A stretch of 64,000 bases of DNA from Paracidovorax valerianellae (GTDB taxonomy: Bacteria; Pseudomonadota; Gammaproteobacteria; Burkholderiales; Burkholderiaceae_C), in assembly GCF_900102625.1 (NCBI RefSeq), contig NZ_FMZC01000016.1, positions 28,310-92,309 on the forward strand. The letters are read 5' to 3'. The position numbers and the translations under genes were made by a program. Below are positions 39,023 to 48,755 of this stretch, in pieces (positions within the stretch are counted from its first letter, which is position 1; every line of letters begins with the position of its first letter). The notes under the pieces are model-generated. The model saw nothing but the letters and a program-made list of their open reading frames with translations, searched no databases and was not told the origin of the DNA.

Positions 39023-40470
39023 GGCGCGCCTCCGGCTTTCGCTGCCACGGTGGCGGTGGCGGCCGCGCCCGCCGTGGTGTCCGCCGCCGGCAGCGGGGCG
39101 CCGCCCAGCGCCTTGTAGAGCGCCACGAAAGCCAGGGCGCTAGCGTCCTGTGCCGTGTCGCGCTCCGCAGCTGCCTGTAGGGCCGCGCGCCGCTGCGGCA
39201 GGCTGTCGTATTCGCTCGCCAGCCCCAGGCGGCGTTGTTGTTGTCCGGTGGCGATGCGCTCCTGCAGCAGGCCCAGGGCCTGTGCGAGCGCATCGGCCCG
39301 CGCCTGCTGCGCGCCCAGGGCAGAGAGCGCGCCTTCGGCTTCGGCCACGCCGTTGTTCACCGCGCGCTGGTAGCCGATGAGGGCCGCGTTCATCGCTTCC
39401 TGGCGGGCATCCACCTGCATCCGCCGGCGGCCCCAGTCGAAGAGCGGAATATCGATGACGGGACCGAGCGCGGGCGCGTTTTCGCTGCGTGTGCGGAAAT
39501 GCTGGGTGATGTTGTACGAGTACAGCAGCGAGCCCATGAGCGCGATGCGCGGATACAGCTCGGAGCGCGCCAGGCCCAGTGCGGCAGCGGCCTTGTGGAC
39601 TTCGGCTTCGGCGGCGTGCACGTCGGGCCGGGTGCGCAGCAGGTCGGCCGGCAGTTCGGCCAGTGCGAAGGCCGGGAGCGTGGGTTCCGTGTTGCCGGGC
39701 CGCGCTGCGCTCCACGCGGGATCGGGCGAGGTGCGGCCCAGCAGCACGGCCAGGGCCTGGGCGGCGCGGGCTCCGGCTTCGCGCGGTATGGTTTGCGCTG
39801 CGCGGGTTTGGGCAGCCCGCACGCGGGCTTGCGCGATGTCGTCCGCCGGGCCAAGGCGCGTGCGCAGGCGCACCTCGGCCAAGGCCGCGCTGCGTTCATC
39901 CAGCGCCGCCATTTCGGTCAGCCACTGCACCTGCCGGCCCGCGGCCCGCAGGTCGAGGTAGTTGCGCACCACGTCGGCGATGACCGCGACGCGAACGCCC
40001 TGCGCATCGGCGCCGGCGGCGTCCAGCTCGGCTTCACCGGCCTGGCGCGTGCTTTGGGCGGCGCCGAACAGGCCCAGTTCCCACACCATGTCGATGCTGG
40101 CGTGAAAGTACGTGTCGGTGGCGGAAATGTCCTGCAGCGACCGTGCGCTGGCGCTGAGCGAAGGGCGGAACTGCAAGGCCGCGCGGCCCGATTGCAGCCG
40201 CGCTTCGCGCAGCCGGCTGGCCGCCTGTGCCAGATCGAGGTTGCGGGCCAGCGCCTCTTCCACCAGCGCATCGAGCGCCGGATCGCCGAGGGCCTTCCAC
40301 CAGGTCCTCAGGTCGGCGGGCGCTGCACCGGCCGGAACCGGCTGGTTCCAGGTGGTGGACACCGGGGCCACGCCCTGCAGCGAAGGGGCATCGGTGCCCC
40401 CCAGCGCCGCGCACCCGGCCATCAAGAACGACAGGGCAGCGCACGGCAGGAGGCGGAGGGAGCGGTTCAC
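39019..40470 (-). CDS. TolC/NodT-type outer-membrane efflux lipoprotein, first gene of the nine-gene operon
   Basis: 483 residues from GTG 40470 (a TTG at 40482 would add four). The signal NRSLRLLPCAALSFLMAGC ends in a lipobox. TTWNQPVPAGAAPADLRTWWKALGDPALDALVEEALARNLDLAQAASRLREARLQ is typical of NodT-family channels, as is LAELPADLLRTRPDVHAAEAEVHKAAAALGLARSELYPRIALMGS. Two repeats of the OEP fold are complete. With the adaptor, ATPase and permease it makes a full tripartite exporter. No good ribosome site is visible. Confidence 0.87.
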   Translation of the reverse strand: MNRSLRLLPCAALSFLMAGCAALGGTDAPSLQGVAPVSTTWNQPVPAGAAPADLRTWWKALGDPALDALVEEALARNLDLAQAASRLREARLQSGRAALQFRPSLSASARSLQDISATDTYFHASIDMVWELGLFGAAQSTRQAGEAELDAAGADAQGVRVAVIADVVRNYLDLRAAGRQVQWLTEMAALDERSAALAEVRLRTRLGPADDIAQARVRAAQTRAAQTIPREAGARAAQALAVLLGRTSPDPAWSAARPGNTEPTLPAFALAELPADLLRTRPDVHAAEAEVHKAAAALGLARSELYPRIALMGSLLYSYNITQHFRTRSENAPALGPVIDIPLFDWGRRRMQVDARQEAMNAALIGYQRAVNNGVAEAEGALSALGAQQARADALAQALGLLQERIATGQQQRRLGLASEYDSLPQRRAALQAAAERDTAQDASALAFVALYKALGGAPLPAADTTAGAAATATVAAKAGGAP

Positions 40471-40682
40471 GCGGTCAGGCAAGGAAGGAATGGGAGGGGC
40501 GTCAGGGTGCGCTTGGTGCAGGCATTGGGCCTCCCAAAAATCGCGCAGCCGTGAATACCGTGTGGAGAAAACGTGGAGACGAATGCGCCCCTGCGCAGAC
40601 GGCCGCGCATGGATAATTGCCCCGCGATGTGCCGCCCTCGGCCCCTTCGGGACCTTCGGCTGTCGCCTTTGCCCCTGCTGCC

Positions 40683-41414
40683 ATGAACAGTCCCGCTCCC
40701 TTGCCCGGTCCGCTTGTCCTCGTGGTCGAGGACGAACCTGGGATCGCCAGCATCCTCACGGCCTACCTGCAGCGCGACGGCCTGCGTGCGCAACAGGCAG
40801 GCAACGGGCTCGATGCCTTGCGGCTCTTTCGCCAGTTGCGTCCCGACATGGTGCTGCTGGACATACACCTGCCCGGCATGGACGGCCTGGACGTGCTGCG
40901 CGCCATCCGCGAAGAGGGGCAGACCCCAGTCATCATGGTCACCGCCCTGGCGGACGACATCGACAAGCTGCTCGGTCTGCGCCTGGGCGCCGACGACTAT
41001 GTCGTGAAGCCGTTCAGCCCCCCGGAGGTGGTGGCCCGCGTGCGCGCCGTGCTGCGCCGCACCCGCTCGCAAGAGGCGCCCACGGCCACGCCGATCCGCG
41101 TGGGCCGCATCGAGATCGACCAGCAGGCGCATGCCGCGCTGGCCTATGGTGAAGACGGCCGCGCCGTGCCGCTGCCGCTCACGCTGACCGAGTTCCGGCT
41201 GCTGGCCTGCCTGGCGGCGCAGCCCAAGCGCTGCTTCTCGCGTGGCCACCTGATCGAAAACTGCCTACCCGAGAGCGATGCGCTCGACCGGGTGATCGAC
41301 TCGCACTTGTCCAAACTGCGGCGCAAGCTGCAGCAGGCGGGGCAGGGCGAGCTCATCGAGACGGTGCGGGGCATCGGCTACCGGCTGTGGCCCGGCGAAT
41401 CCCACGAAGGCTGA
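40683..41414 (+). CDS. OmpR-family response regulator
   Basis: 243 residues. The receiver domain has acidic pair EDE, phosphorylation aspartate 60 in MVLLDIHLPGMDG, and lysine in YVVKPFSPPEV. The C-terminal winged helix shows LTLTEFRLLACLAAQPKRCFSRGHLIENCLPESDALDRVIDSHLSKLRRKL. I prefer ATG 40683 to the upstream ATG at 40617. It is divergent from the exporter operon and followed 15 bases later by a sensor kinase; like BaeR it probably controls the exporter. Confidence 0.9.
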   Translation: MNSPAPLPGPLVLVVEDEPGIASILTAYLQRDGLRAQQAGNGLDALRLFRQLRPDMVLLDIHLPGMDGLDVLRAIREEGQTPVIMVTALADDIDKLLGLRLGADDYVVKPFSPPEVVARVRAVLRRTRSQEAPTATPIRVGRIEIDQQAHAALAYGEDGRAVPLPLTLTEFRLLACLAAQPKRCFSRGHLIENCLPESDALDRVIDSHLSKLRRKLQQAGQGELIETVRGIGYRLWPGESHEG

Positions 41415-41429
41415 CCCCTGCGCCGCGCC

Positions 41430-42587
41430 ATGCAAGGCTCCATCCTTGATCGCATCTGGGTCCGTTTCGGGCTGTACATCGCCGGGACGCTGCTCGCCAC
41501 CATGGGCCTGCTGGCCGCCAGCGTGGCGGTGTTCTCCGAAATCCAGTACCGCGACTTCTACCGCAGCCTGCCCTCCAGCGTGCAGCACGAGCTGGACGAG
41601 CTCAACGACAACGACCAGGAAGACAGCCCGAAAGCCATGGCGATCTACGGCCAGTACTGGCGCGGCGACCTGCTGTTCGGCGAGAAGTGGTCGCTGGTCG
41701 TCGGGCTGGTGGTGTGCCTGCCCTTCGGGCTGGCGGTGGGCTTTTGGGTGTCGCGCCTGGTCACGCAGCCCGTGGCCTCCATGGCGGAAGCGGCCACGCG
41801 CGTGGCCATGGGCGACTTCACCGTGCGTGCCCGCCCGGGGCGCTACAAGGGCGAGATGGCCGAGATGGTGGGCCACTTCAACCAGATGACCGATGCCCTG
41901 GAGGACATGGCGCGCGAGCGCCGCGCCACGGCCGCATCCATCTCGCACGAACTGCGCACGCCCCTGACCGTGCTGCGCGCCCGCCTGCATGCGATCTGCG
42001 ATGGTGTGATCGAGGCCGATGCCGCCGAGTCGCGCGCGCTGCTCGAACAGGTCGAATACCTGGGGCGGCTGGTCGGCGATCTGCACACCCTCTCCATGGC
42101 CGAGGCGGGCCAGCTTTCGCTCAAGATGGTGCCGCAGGACCTGGCCGAACTCGTGCGCGAGGCGCTGGTCAGCCATGCCAGCCGCATCGCTGAACACGGC
42201 GTGGTGCTCGACCTGCAGGTACCGCCCACGCCGCGCGAGGCCCTGGTCAACGCCGATCCCGACCGCCTGCGGCAAGTGCTGTTCAATCTGGTCGAAAACG
42301 CGCTGCGGCACGCGGGCGACGGAGGCTGGCTCGGCGTGGCGGTCGAGGCGACCTCGGCGGGGGTGGTGCTCCAGGTGAGCGACGCCGGCGCCGGCCTGCC
42401 CTCTGAAATGCTGGCCCGGCCTTTCCGCCGCTTCCCGCATGCGCCGGGGCATGGGGGCGAAGGCTCCGGGCTGGGCCTGTCCATCGTCCATGCGCTGGTG
42501 GTGCGGCAGGGCGGCACGGTGGATGTGGAGAACCGGCCAGAGGGCGGCTCCCGTTTCACGGTGCGGTTTCCGCTCGCTACGGTCTAG
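41430..42587 (+). CDS. Sensor histidine kinase, BaeS-like
   Basis: 385 residues. Two spans (IAGTLLATMGLLAASVAVF and LVVGLVVCLPFGLAVGFWV) bracket a short periplasmic part of about 70 residues. HAMP follows, then the H box ATAASISHELRTPLTVL with histidine 173, the N box NLVENALRHA and the G boxes VSDAGAGLP and GSGLGLSIVHALV. The small sensor domain is acidic (ELDELNDNDQED). It forms a two-component pair with the upstream regulator. Confidence 0.9.
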   Translation: MQGSILDRIWVRFGLYIAGTLLATMGLLAASVAVFSEIQYRDFYRSLPSSVQHELDELNDNDQEDSPKAMAIYGQYWRGDLLFGEKWSLVVGLVVCLPFGLAVGFWVSRLVTQPVASMAEAATRVAMGDFTVRARPGRYKGEMAEMVGHFNQMTDALEDMARERRATAASISHELRTPLTVLRARLHAICDGVIEADAAESRALLEQVEYLGRLVGDLHTLSMAEAGQLSLKMVPQDLAELVREALVSHASRIAEHGVVLDLQVPPTPREALVNADPDRLRQVLFNLVENALRHAGDGGWLGVAVEATSAGVVLQVSDAGAGLPSEMLARPFRRFPHAPGHGGEGSGLGLSIVHALVVRQGGTVDVENRPEGGSRFTVRFPLATV

Positions 42588-42825
42588 CAAGAAGGGTCGG
42601 TCGGCCTTCCTGCTGCGTGCCGGCCCATGGGCAAACGACCGCTCAGCCTGCGCCTTCTGAACGGCCGAGCAGTGTCAGGTTGCCAAGAATCTGTCCTACG
42701 GGCGACGCTGCCAACCGCCCACAAAACACGCTGCAGGCCCTTCCTAGGATCGGTGCTCGTTGCAAAGCTGGCGGACACCGCCGGGCTGCTTCATCCCCTT
42801 TCACACGATTCGCTTGGCTCGCACC

Positions 42826-43326
42826 ATGAATGCTTTTTTGAAGACCTGTTCCGCCGTCGCCTGCACCGCCGTGCTGCTCACCGCCTGTGGCGGGGGCAAT
42901 GACGATGATCCGACCCCGAGCGACCAGCCTGGCGTGCTCACCGTGAGCAACGCGACGGTCTCGGGCTTGAACGGCGTGTATGGCGACGGCACCATCAACC
43001 TGACCGACGTGGAAAAGAAGAACCCCGTGGGTTCCTCGCCCGAGGTGTGCAGCTTCCGCTTCGACGGCGCCAAGAAGGTCGGCTCCAGCGACCAGGCCTC
43101 CGGCGATGTGCGGTACGAGCCCAATGCCGGCAACCTGTACGTGGCGTTCCTGACGTTCTCGCAGCGCGAATTCAGCGCGCCCGACTGGAGCGACACCACC
43201 GTCTCGCGCGACTCCGACCGGGTGCGCATCCTGAACAAGACGCTCACCGCCACCGACGGCTCGGGCGACCGCATCACCGTCTCGGGCATCATGCCGATGC
43301 GCGGCAGCCGGCCTTCGGGCTGCTGA
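42826..43326 (+). CDS. Small lipoprotein of unknown function
   Basis: 166 residues. The signal [21 protein letters not shown] has a clear lipobox (LTAC), then [15 protein letters not shown], a common flexible tether of exported lipoproteins. The mature part is a beta-rich domain with a CSFRF...GC end pair of cysteines that could form a disulfide. No family is recognised. It lies alone between the histidine kinase and pyrC and is followed by a terminator. Confidence 0.75.
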   Translation: MNAFLKTCSAVACTAVLLTACGGGNDDDPTPSDQPGVLTVSNATVSGLNGVYGDGTINLTDVEKKNPVGSSPEVCSFRFDGAKKVGSSDQASGDVRYEPNAGNLYVAFLTFSQREFSAPDWSDTTVSRDSDRVRILNKTLTATDGSGDRITVSGIMPMRGSRPSGC

Positions 43327-43372
43327 CTCGAGCCCTACCCAGCAACCCCCTCGCCCCAAGTTTTTGGGGTTT

Positions 43373-43407
43373 ACCCTGTCCGCCCTCACCGGTGGACAGG
43401 GTTTTTT
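43373..43407 (+). terminator. Rho-independent terminator just upstream of pyrC
   Basis: Nine-bp stem ACCCTGTCC/GGACAGGGT with a 12-base loop and six T residues. A smaller hairpin, CCCCAAGTTTTTGGGG, precedes it by a few bases. It ends the lipoprotein transcript, or attenuates pyrC if transcription starts further upstream. Confidence 0.8.
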
Positions 43408-43438
43408 CATGGGCCGGTGCGATGGGAGAATGGCGCCC

Positions 43439-44488
43439 ATGACCGCTGCCCACTCCCCCGACACCCTCACGATCACCCGCCCAGACGACTGGCACCTGCA
43501 CGTGCGCGACGGCGAAGCGCTGCTTACCGTCGTGCCGCACACCGCGGCCCAGTTCGGGCGGGCCGTCATCATGCCCAACCTGCGCCCGCCCGTGACCACC
43601 GCGGAGCAGGCCACGGCATACAAGGCCCGCATCCAGGCCGCCGTGCCGCAAGGCGCCAGCTTTGAGCCGCTGATGACGCTGTACCTCACCGACAACCTGG
43701 CGCCCGAGGAAATCGTGCGCGCCAAGGAAGCCGGCGTGGTCGCGCTCAAGCTCTACCCCGCCGGAGCCACCACCAACAGCGATGCCGGCGTGACCGATCT
43801 CCGCAAAACCTACAAGACGCTGGAAGCCATGCAGAAGGCCGGCCTGCTCTTGCTGGTGCATGGTGAAGTGACCAGCAGCGACATCGACCTGTTCGACCGC
43901 GAGGCCGTGTTCATCGAGCAGCAGCTCATCCCGCTGCGCCGCGACTTCCCGGAACTGAAGATCGTCTTCGAGCACATCACCACCAAAGACGCCGCGCAGT
44001 ATGTGCAGCAGGCCGATCGCTTCACTGCGGCCACCATCACGGCGCACCACCTGCTCTACAACCGCAACGCGATCTTCACCGGCGGCATCCGCCCCCACTA
44101 CTACTGCCTGCCCGTGCTCAAACGCGAGACGCACCGCGTGGCGCTGGTGGAAGCGGCCATCAGCGGCAGCGACAGGTTCTTCCTGGGCACCGACAGCGCA
44201 CCGCACCCTGCCCACCTGAAGGAGCACGCCAGCGGTTGCGCCGGCTGCTACACCGCCCATGCGGCCATCGAGATGTATGCCGAAGCGTTCGACAACGCGG
44301 GCGCGCTGGACAAGCTGGAGGGTTTCGCCAGCTTCCACGGCCCCGCGTTTTACGGCCTGCCGCGCAACCAGGGCACGATCACCCTGCGCCGCGAATCGTG
44401 GACGCCGCCGGACAGCTACGCGTTCGGCGAAGCCCAACTCAAGCCGCTGCGCTCGGGCGAGGCGCTGCCGTGGCGGGTGGTGGGGTGA
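43439..44488 (+). CDS. pyrC: Dihydroorotase
   Basis: 349 residues, class II dihydroorotase of pyrimidine synthesis (carbamoyl aspartate to dihydroorotate). [11 protein letters not shown] gives the first metal histidines, [16 protein letters not shown] holds the carboxylated lysine, LLVHGEV and [10 protein letters not shown] give further ligands, and [10 protein letters not shown] the last aspartate. Length is normal. ATG 43439 is preceded by GGGAGA at suitable spacing; ATG 43430 and longer starts are too close to it or inside the terminator. Confidence 0.95.
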   Translation: MTAAHSPDTLTITRPDDWHLHVRDGEALLTVVPHTAAQFGRAVIMPNLRPPVTTAEQATAYKARIQAAVPQGASFEPLMTLYLTDNLAPEEIVRAKEAGVVALKLYPAGATTNSDAGVTDLRKTYKTLEAMQKAGLLLLVHGEVTSSDIDLFDREAVFIEQQLIPLRRDFPELKIVFEHITTKDAAQYVQQADRFTAATITAHHLLYNRNAIFTGGIRPHYYCLPVLKRETHRVALVEAAISGSDRFFLGTDSAPHPAHLKEHASGCAGCYTAHAAIEMYAEAFDNAGALDKLEGFASFHGPAFYGLPRNQGTITLRRESWTPPDSYAFGEAQLKPLRSGEALPWRVVG

Positions 44489-44525
44489 TCCGGCCTGCGA
44501 CGCAGGCCTGAAACGCATCGAAGCC

Positions 44526-45275
44526 GTGGTGCCTGATCGCGGGCCCGAAGTGCCCGGCACGGTGCCGCCCTGGCTGCAGCCGTTCGACCGCATCGCTTCT
44601 CCAGTCCGTGCAGCCTGGCAGGGCGGGGCGCCAGTGCCCGATGCCCTGAACCGGATGCCGGGCGCCGCGGTGCGGTTTGTGCCGCATTCGGCGTTGCCGG
44701 CAGACGCAGCCTACGAACAATTCATCTTCGACACCGGCACCGTCCCCACGCGCGACAACCTGCACGATTTCTTTAACGGTCTCGTCTGGATGCGTTACCC
44801 GCAGGTCAAGCGCCAGCTCAATGCCCTGCAGGCGCGTGCCATTGCGGAAACCGGAGTCGGCGCGGTGCGCGGGCCGTTGCGGGATGCGATCACGCTGTTC
44901 GATGAAAACGGCGCCGTGCTGTTTGCCCCCGAGCCGCTGCGGCAGGCGCTCGCGGCGCGGGACTGGCGCAGGCTGTTCGTGGAGCTGCGGCCTCTGTGGC
45001 AGCAGGCGCAACTCGTGCTGTTCGGCCACGCGCTGCTGGAAAAACTCGAGTCACCGCGAAAACCGATCACAGCGCATGTCTATCAAGCGCAATACGCTAT
45101 AGATTCGGTAGCAGACGTGGATGCATGGCTGGCCGATGCGCTCGATCCGGTGCATCTGGCGACCAAGCCGTTTTTGCCCCTGCCGGTGCTGGGAGTGCCC
45201 GGCTGGTGGCCCGAGAACGAGAACTTTTGCTTCTATGATGACTCCCTCGTATTCCGCAGCGCGCGCCCCGCATAA
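44526..45275 (+). CDS. DUF3025 family protein
   Basis: About 249 residues. No ATG fits; a GTG at 44526 or 44529 is the likeliest start, which places it 37 bases after pyrC. Conserved-looking blocks are FDTGTVPTRDNLHDFFNGLVWMRYPQVKRQLN and the C-terminal KPFLPLPVLGVPGWWPENENFCFYDD, both typical of DUF3025. Around residues 178-196 (HVYQAQYAIDSVAD) the coding DNA is a reversed relic of the dispersed repeat. Function unknown. Confidence 0.78.
   Translation: MVPDRGPEVPGTVPPWLQPFDRIASPVRAAWQGGAPVPDALNRMPGAAVRFVPHSALPADAAYEQFIFDTGTVPTRDNLHDFFNGLVWMRYPQVKRQLNALQARAIAETGVGAVRGPLRDAITLFDENGAVLFAPEPLRQALAARDWRRLFVELRPLWQQAQLVLFGHALLEKLESPRKPITAHVYQAQYAIDSVADVDAWLADALDPVHLATKPFLPLPVLGVPGWWPENENFCFYDDSLVFRSARPA
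45058..45112 (-). repeat. Dispersed repeat relic, copy 4, reverse orientation, inside the DUF3025 gene
   Basis: Read on the minus strand it begins GCTACCGAATCTATAGC, close to copy 1, and carries GCGCTG and GGTTTT at the expected distance. It is in frame in the host gene. Confidence 0.5.
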
Positions 45276-45313
45276 GAATCCACACCAGGGCCATCGCACC
45301 GCTGCGAACACGG

Positions 45314-45341
45314 CTTGAACGCCTGCACATCAACCCCACTT
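45314..45341 (+). promoter_or_regulatory. Candidate sigma-32 (heat-shock) promoter of htpX
   Basis: CTTGAA at 45314-45319 and CCCCACTT at 45334-45341, separated by 14 bases. The sigma-32 consensus is CTTGAA, 11 to 16 bases, CCCCATNT, so only one core base of the second element differs. It lies about 68 bases before the htpX start, and htpX is a heat-shock gene in E. coli. Confidence 0.65.
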
Positions 45342-45408
45342 TACGGTCTGTGACAGCGCGGTCTTGCCGCTGCCACACCCCCCGTATCCCATAGTGGAGA
45401 ACCCTTCG

Positions 45409-46281
45409 ATGAAACGAATCGCGCTTTTCTTGTTGACCAACGTCGCCGTCGTGGTGGTGCTGGGCATCGTCGCCAGCCTGCTTGGCGTCAACCGCTTCCT
45501 GACTTCCAATGGCCTGAACCTGGGGGCGTTGCTGGGCTTCGCCTTCATCATGGGTTTCGGCGGCGCCATCATTTCGCTGTTGATCAGCAAGCCCGTCGCC
45601 AAGTGGAGCGCGGGCGTGCAGATCATCGACGGCACCGGTTCGGCCGATGAAGCCTGGATCGTGGAGACCGTGCGCAAGTTCGCCGACAAGGCCGGCATCG
45701 GCATGCCCGAGGTTGGCATTTTCCCGGGCGAACCCAATGCGTTCGCTACCGGCGCCTTCAAGAACAGCGCGCTCGTGGCCGTGTCCACCGGGCTGCTGCA
45801 GGGCATGACGCGCGAAGAGGTCGAGGCCGTCATCGGCCATGAAGTGGCCCACATCGCCAACGGCGACATGGTCACCATGACGCTGATCCAGGGCGTGATG
45901 AACACCTTCGTGGTGTTCCTGTCCCGCGTGATCGGCTATGCAGTGGACAGCTTCCTGCGCAAGAACGACGAGAACAGCTCGGGCCCCGGCATCGGCTACT
46001 ACGTGACCACCATCGTGCTGGACATCGCCCTGGGCTTTCTGGCTTCGATCATCGTGGCCTGGTTCAGCCGCCAGCGCGAGTTCCGCGCCGACGCCGGTGC
46101 CGCGCAGCTGATGGGCCGCAAGCAGCCCATGATCAACGCTCTGGCCCGCCTGGGCGGCGCCCACCCGGCCGAACTGCCCAAGAACATGGCTGCACTGGGC
46201 ATTGCCGGCGGCATCGGCAAGCTGTTCAGCACCCACCCGCCCATCGAAGAGCGCATCGCCGCGCTGCAAGCCAAGGCCTGA
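45409..46281 (+). CDS. htpX: HtpX membrane metalloprotease
   Basis: 290 residues. Two spans at the N-terminus ([51 protein letters not shown]) precede the catalytic domain. The zinc motif is HEVAH (residues 144-148) with the third ligand glutamate in [29 protein letters not shown] closes the protein as in E. coli HtpX. It degrades damaged membrane proteins alongside FtsH. ATG 45409 follows GTGGAGA; a longer frame from 45364 is less likely. Confidence 0.95.
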   Translation: MKRIALFLLTNVAVVVVLGIVASLLGVNRFLTSNGLNLGALLGFAFIMGFGGAIISLLISKPVAKWSAGVQIIDGTGSADEAWIVETVRKFADKAGIGMPEVGIFPGEPNAFATGAFKNSALVAVSTGLLQGMTREEVEAVIGHEVAHIANGDMVTMTLIQGVMNTFVVFLSRVIGYAVDSFLRKNDENSSGPGIGYYVTTIVLDIALGFLASIIVAWFSRQREFRADAGAAQLMGRKQPMINALARLGGAHPAELPKNMAALGIAGGIGKLFSTHPPIEERIAALQAKA

Positions 46282-46332
46282 CAGCGCCGACGAGGCTGCA
46301 GTCCACGGGCTTCAGACCTTTGCCAGTCCCCA

Positions 46333-46366
46333 AAAAGCCGCCGGAGCGATCCGGCGGCTTTTTTTT
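46333..46366 (+). terminator. Rho-independent terminator of htpX
   Basis: Thirteen-bp stem AAAAGCCGCCGGA/TCCGGCGGCTTTT with loop GCGA and a T run of eight. Confidence 0.93.
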
Positions 46367-46476
46367 CGCGCATGTATCAAGTTGTCAGCGACACAGCCGA
46401 TACTGGGAAACAAGCTCCACGCGCGTCGGCGGCCACTGGCTGCCCGCTGGTGGCTTCGCTCTCACCGGTACCTCAC

Positions 46477-48051
46477 ATGACCCTGCACAACGCCCGCCTT
46501 TCCCTGCGCCTCGCCCTGGCTTTCGGGGTCATCTGCCTGGTCATGTCGCTGGCCGCCGCCGTGGGCATCTGGCGATTGATGGAGCTGCAGGACATCGCAG
46601 ACGGCCTGGGCGGCCCCGCCGCGGAGCGCGCGTTGCTGGCGCGGGAGCTGCACGCGATCGTCGTGCTGAGCTCGGCGCGCGCCGAGACGCTGCTTGAAAT
46701 CGACAACCCCGCCTATGCGGCACGCATCGACGCCGACCGCAAGGCGACGTCGGCACGGTCCGCTGATGTCCGCAAGCGGCTGGAAGAACTGGCGGTGGAC
46801 AGCGAATCCAAACGCATCTTCGAGGCCATCGACACGGCCGGCAACGCCTTCCGCGGCGCTCGTGACGACCTGGTCAAGCGGCGCAAGGCCGGCGAGACGC
46901 TGCCGCCCGATGCCGTCGGCAAGCAACTGCGCCCGGCGGCCGACCGGTATGCGGCGGCCGTGAACGACATGGCCGACTACCAGCGCAAACAGGTCGAGGA
47001 AGACCGCGCCGCCGCCGCTGCGAGCGAGCGCCAGGGCATCGTGCTGCTGGTGAGCGGATCGGTGCTGGGGCTGCTGCTGGCGCTGGTGTGCGCCGTGGCG
47101 CTGTCGCGCTCCATCCTCAAGCCGCTGTCGCACGCGTCCACGGTGGCCGACCGCATCGCCGAGGGCGACCTGACCTCCGCCGTGCCGGCTGTCGGCCCCG
47201 GCAACCGCGACGAAGTGCGGGCGATGCTGGCGCGGCTCGACGGCATGCAGACCCGCCTGGCGGGGCTCGTGGTCGGCATGCGGCAGGCCAGCACGTCGGT
47301 CGCCGGTGCCAGCGCCGAGATCGCGGCCGGCAATTCGGACCTCTCCGCCCGCACCGAACAGACCGCCTCCAATCTGGAGGAAATCGCCGCCAGCATGGAA
47401 GAACTGCTCTCCACCGTGCGCCACAGCGCGGACGCCGCCCAGCAGGCCACGCACCTGGCGGTTTCTGCCAGCGAGGTGGCGCGCAAGGGGCGTGACGCCG
47501 TGGAGCGCGTGGTGGGCACGATGGACGGCATCGCCCAGTCCTCGCGCCGCATTGCCGACATCACCAGCGTGATCGACGGCATCGCGTTCCAGACCAACAT
47601 CCTGGCGCTGAATGCCGCGGTGGAAGCGGCCCGCGCGGGCGAACAGGGCCGGGGCTTCGCCGTGGTGGCGAGCGAAGTGCGCAGCCTGGCGCAGCGCTCG
47701 GCCACGGCGGCCAAGGAGATCGGCGGGCTCATCGGCGACAGCGTGCGCCAGGTGGGCGAAGGCTCCCAGCTGGTGCATGCGGCCGGCGGCACCATGGGCG
47801 AGATCGTCGATTCGGTCCAGCAGGTGGCCACGATCATCGGTGAGATCAGCACGGCCACGCGCGAACAGAGCACGGGCCTGGGCCAGGTCGGCGAGGCCGT
47901 GAACCAACTCGATCAGATGACGCAGCAGAACGCCGCGCTGGTGGAAGAGTCGTCCGCGGCGGCGCAGGGGCTGCGCGTGCAGGCCGAGCAGTTGGCGCAA
48001 CTGGTGGAAGCCTTCCGCCTGCCTGCAGGGTCGTCGCTCACGGTGCGTTGA
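46477..48051 (+). CDS. Methyl-accepting chemotaxis protein
   Basis: 524 residues from ATG 46477 (an open frame to 46372 lies in the terminator region). Two spans ([21 protein letters not shown] and [24 protein letters not shown]) flank a periplasmic four-helix sensor of about 165 residues. HAMP is followed by the signalling coiled coil, whose hairpin tip [43 protein letters not shown] is essentially invariant in chemoreceptors. There is no C-terminal NWETF-type pentapeptide. The ligand is unknown. Confidence 0.94.
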   Translation: MTLHNARLSLRLALAFGVICLVMSLAAAVGIWRLMELQDIADGLGGPAAERALLARELHAIVVLSSARAETLLEIDNPAYAARIDADRKATSARSADVRKRLEELAVDSESKRIFEAIDTAGNAFRGARDDLVKRRKAGETLPPDAVGKQLRPAADRYAAAVNDMADYQRKQVEEDRAAAAASERQGIVLLVSGSVLGLLLALVCAVALSRSILKPLSHASTVADRIAEGDLTSAVPAVGPGNRDEVRAMLARLDGMQTRLAGLVVGMRQASTSVAGASAEIAAGNSDLSARTEQTASNLEEIAASMEELLSTVRHSADAAQQATHLAVSASEVARKGRDAVERVVGTMDGIAQSSRRIADITSVIDGIAFQTNILALNAAVEAARAGEQGRGFAVVASEVRSLAQRSATAAKEIGGLIGDSVRQVGEGSQLVHAAGGTMGEIVDSVQQVATIIGEISTATREQSTGLGQVGEAVNQLDQMTQQNAALVEESSAAAQGLRVQAEQLAQLVEAFRLPAGSSLTVR

Positions 48052-48256
48052 TCGGCGTCGGGTTGGCTGGCTGCAGCCATTCCGTGGGCTTGAGACGCCA
48101 AGCCCGCCAACGCTCAACGTCCGCAAGGTGATGGGTTCTTATCGGCACGTGTAAACCGTGCGCAGCGCTTTACCGGGCGTTTACCGCCCTGCGTCAACAA
48201 GGCGCATGGTCGCGGGCGTTGATCACCCATCTTCCACTCTTCCCGGATGGGTGCCC

Positions 48257-48685
48257 ATGCCTTCCGTTTCTCGTCCTTCTTCTCGTCTTTCACCCAGGCC
48301 CGCCGCTGGCGGCTTGATGGCTGCCCTGGTGGCCGCTGTCCTGTCGGGCTGCGTGGTGGCCCCGCCGCCCCGCCACGTGGTGGCGGCGCCCCGCACCGTC
48401 GTCGTGGAGCCGCCGCCGGCCCGCGCCGTGCTGGTGGAGCCCGCGCCCGCGGTGGTGGTCGCGCCGACCGCTCCGCCCGCGCCCTACGTAGAGACGGTGA
48501 CCGTGGCGCCTTCGCCGGTGCATGTGTGGGTGGCCGGGTTCTGGGAATGGGGCGGTGGGCGCTACGTCTGGCGGCCGGGCCACTGGGCCACGCCGCCGCG
48601 CCCGGACGTGGTGTGGATTCCGCACCATTGGGAGCCGGGCCCAGGCGGCTGGCACTTCCGCCCCGGCCGGTGGGCGGTGCGTTGA
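48257..48685 (+). CDS. YXWGXW-repeat lipoprotein
   Basis: 142 residues. The signal ends LSGC (lipobox). A proline/valine-rich region (residues 30-80) leads to aromatic repeats VWVAGFWEWGGGRYVWRPGHW, VWIPHHW and GWHFRPGRWAVR, the pattern of the YXWGXW family. Such proteins sit in the cell envelope; no function is known. ATG 48257 is chosen because it gives a proper signal; the frame is open from 48158. Confidence 0.8.
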   Translation: MPSVSRPSSRLSPRPAAGGLMAALVAAVLSGCVVAPPPRHVVAAPRTVVVEPPPARAVLVEPAPAVVVAPTAPPAPYVETVTVAPSPVHVWVAGFWEWGGGRYVWRPGHWATPPRPDVVWIPHHWEPGPGGWHFRPGRWAVR

Positions 48686-48755
48686 CGGCGGTGCCGATGC
48701 TGGCCGGGGCTTGCCTTGAGTCCCCAGCCGGCGTGTCGCGAAGGGATCGGGGCGA

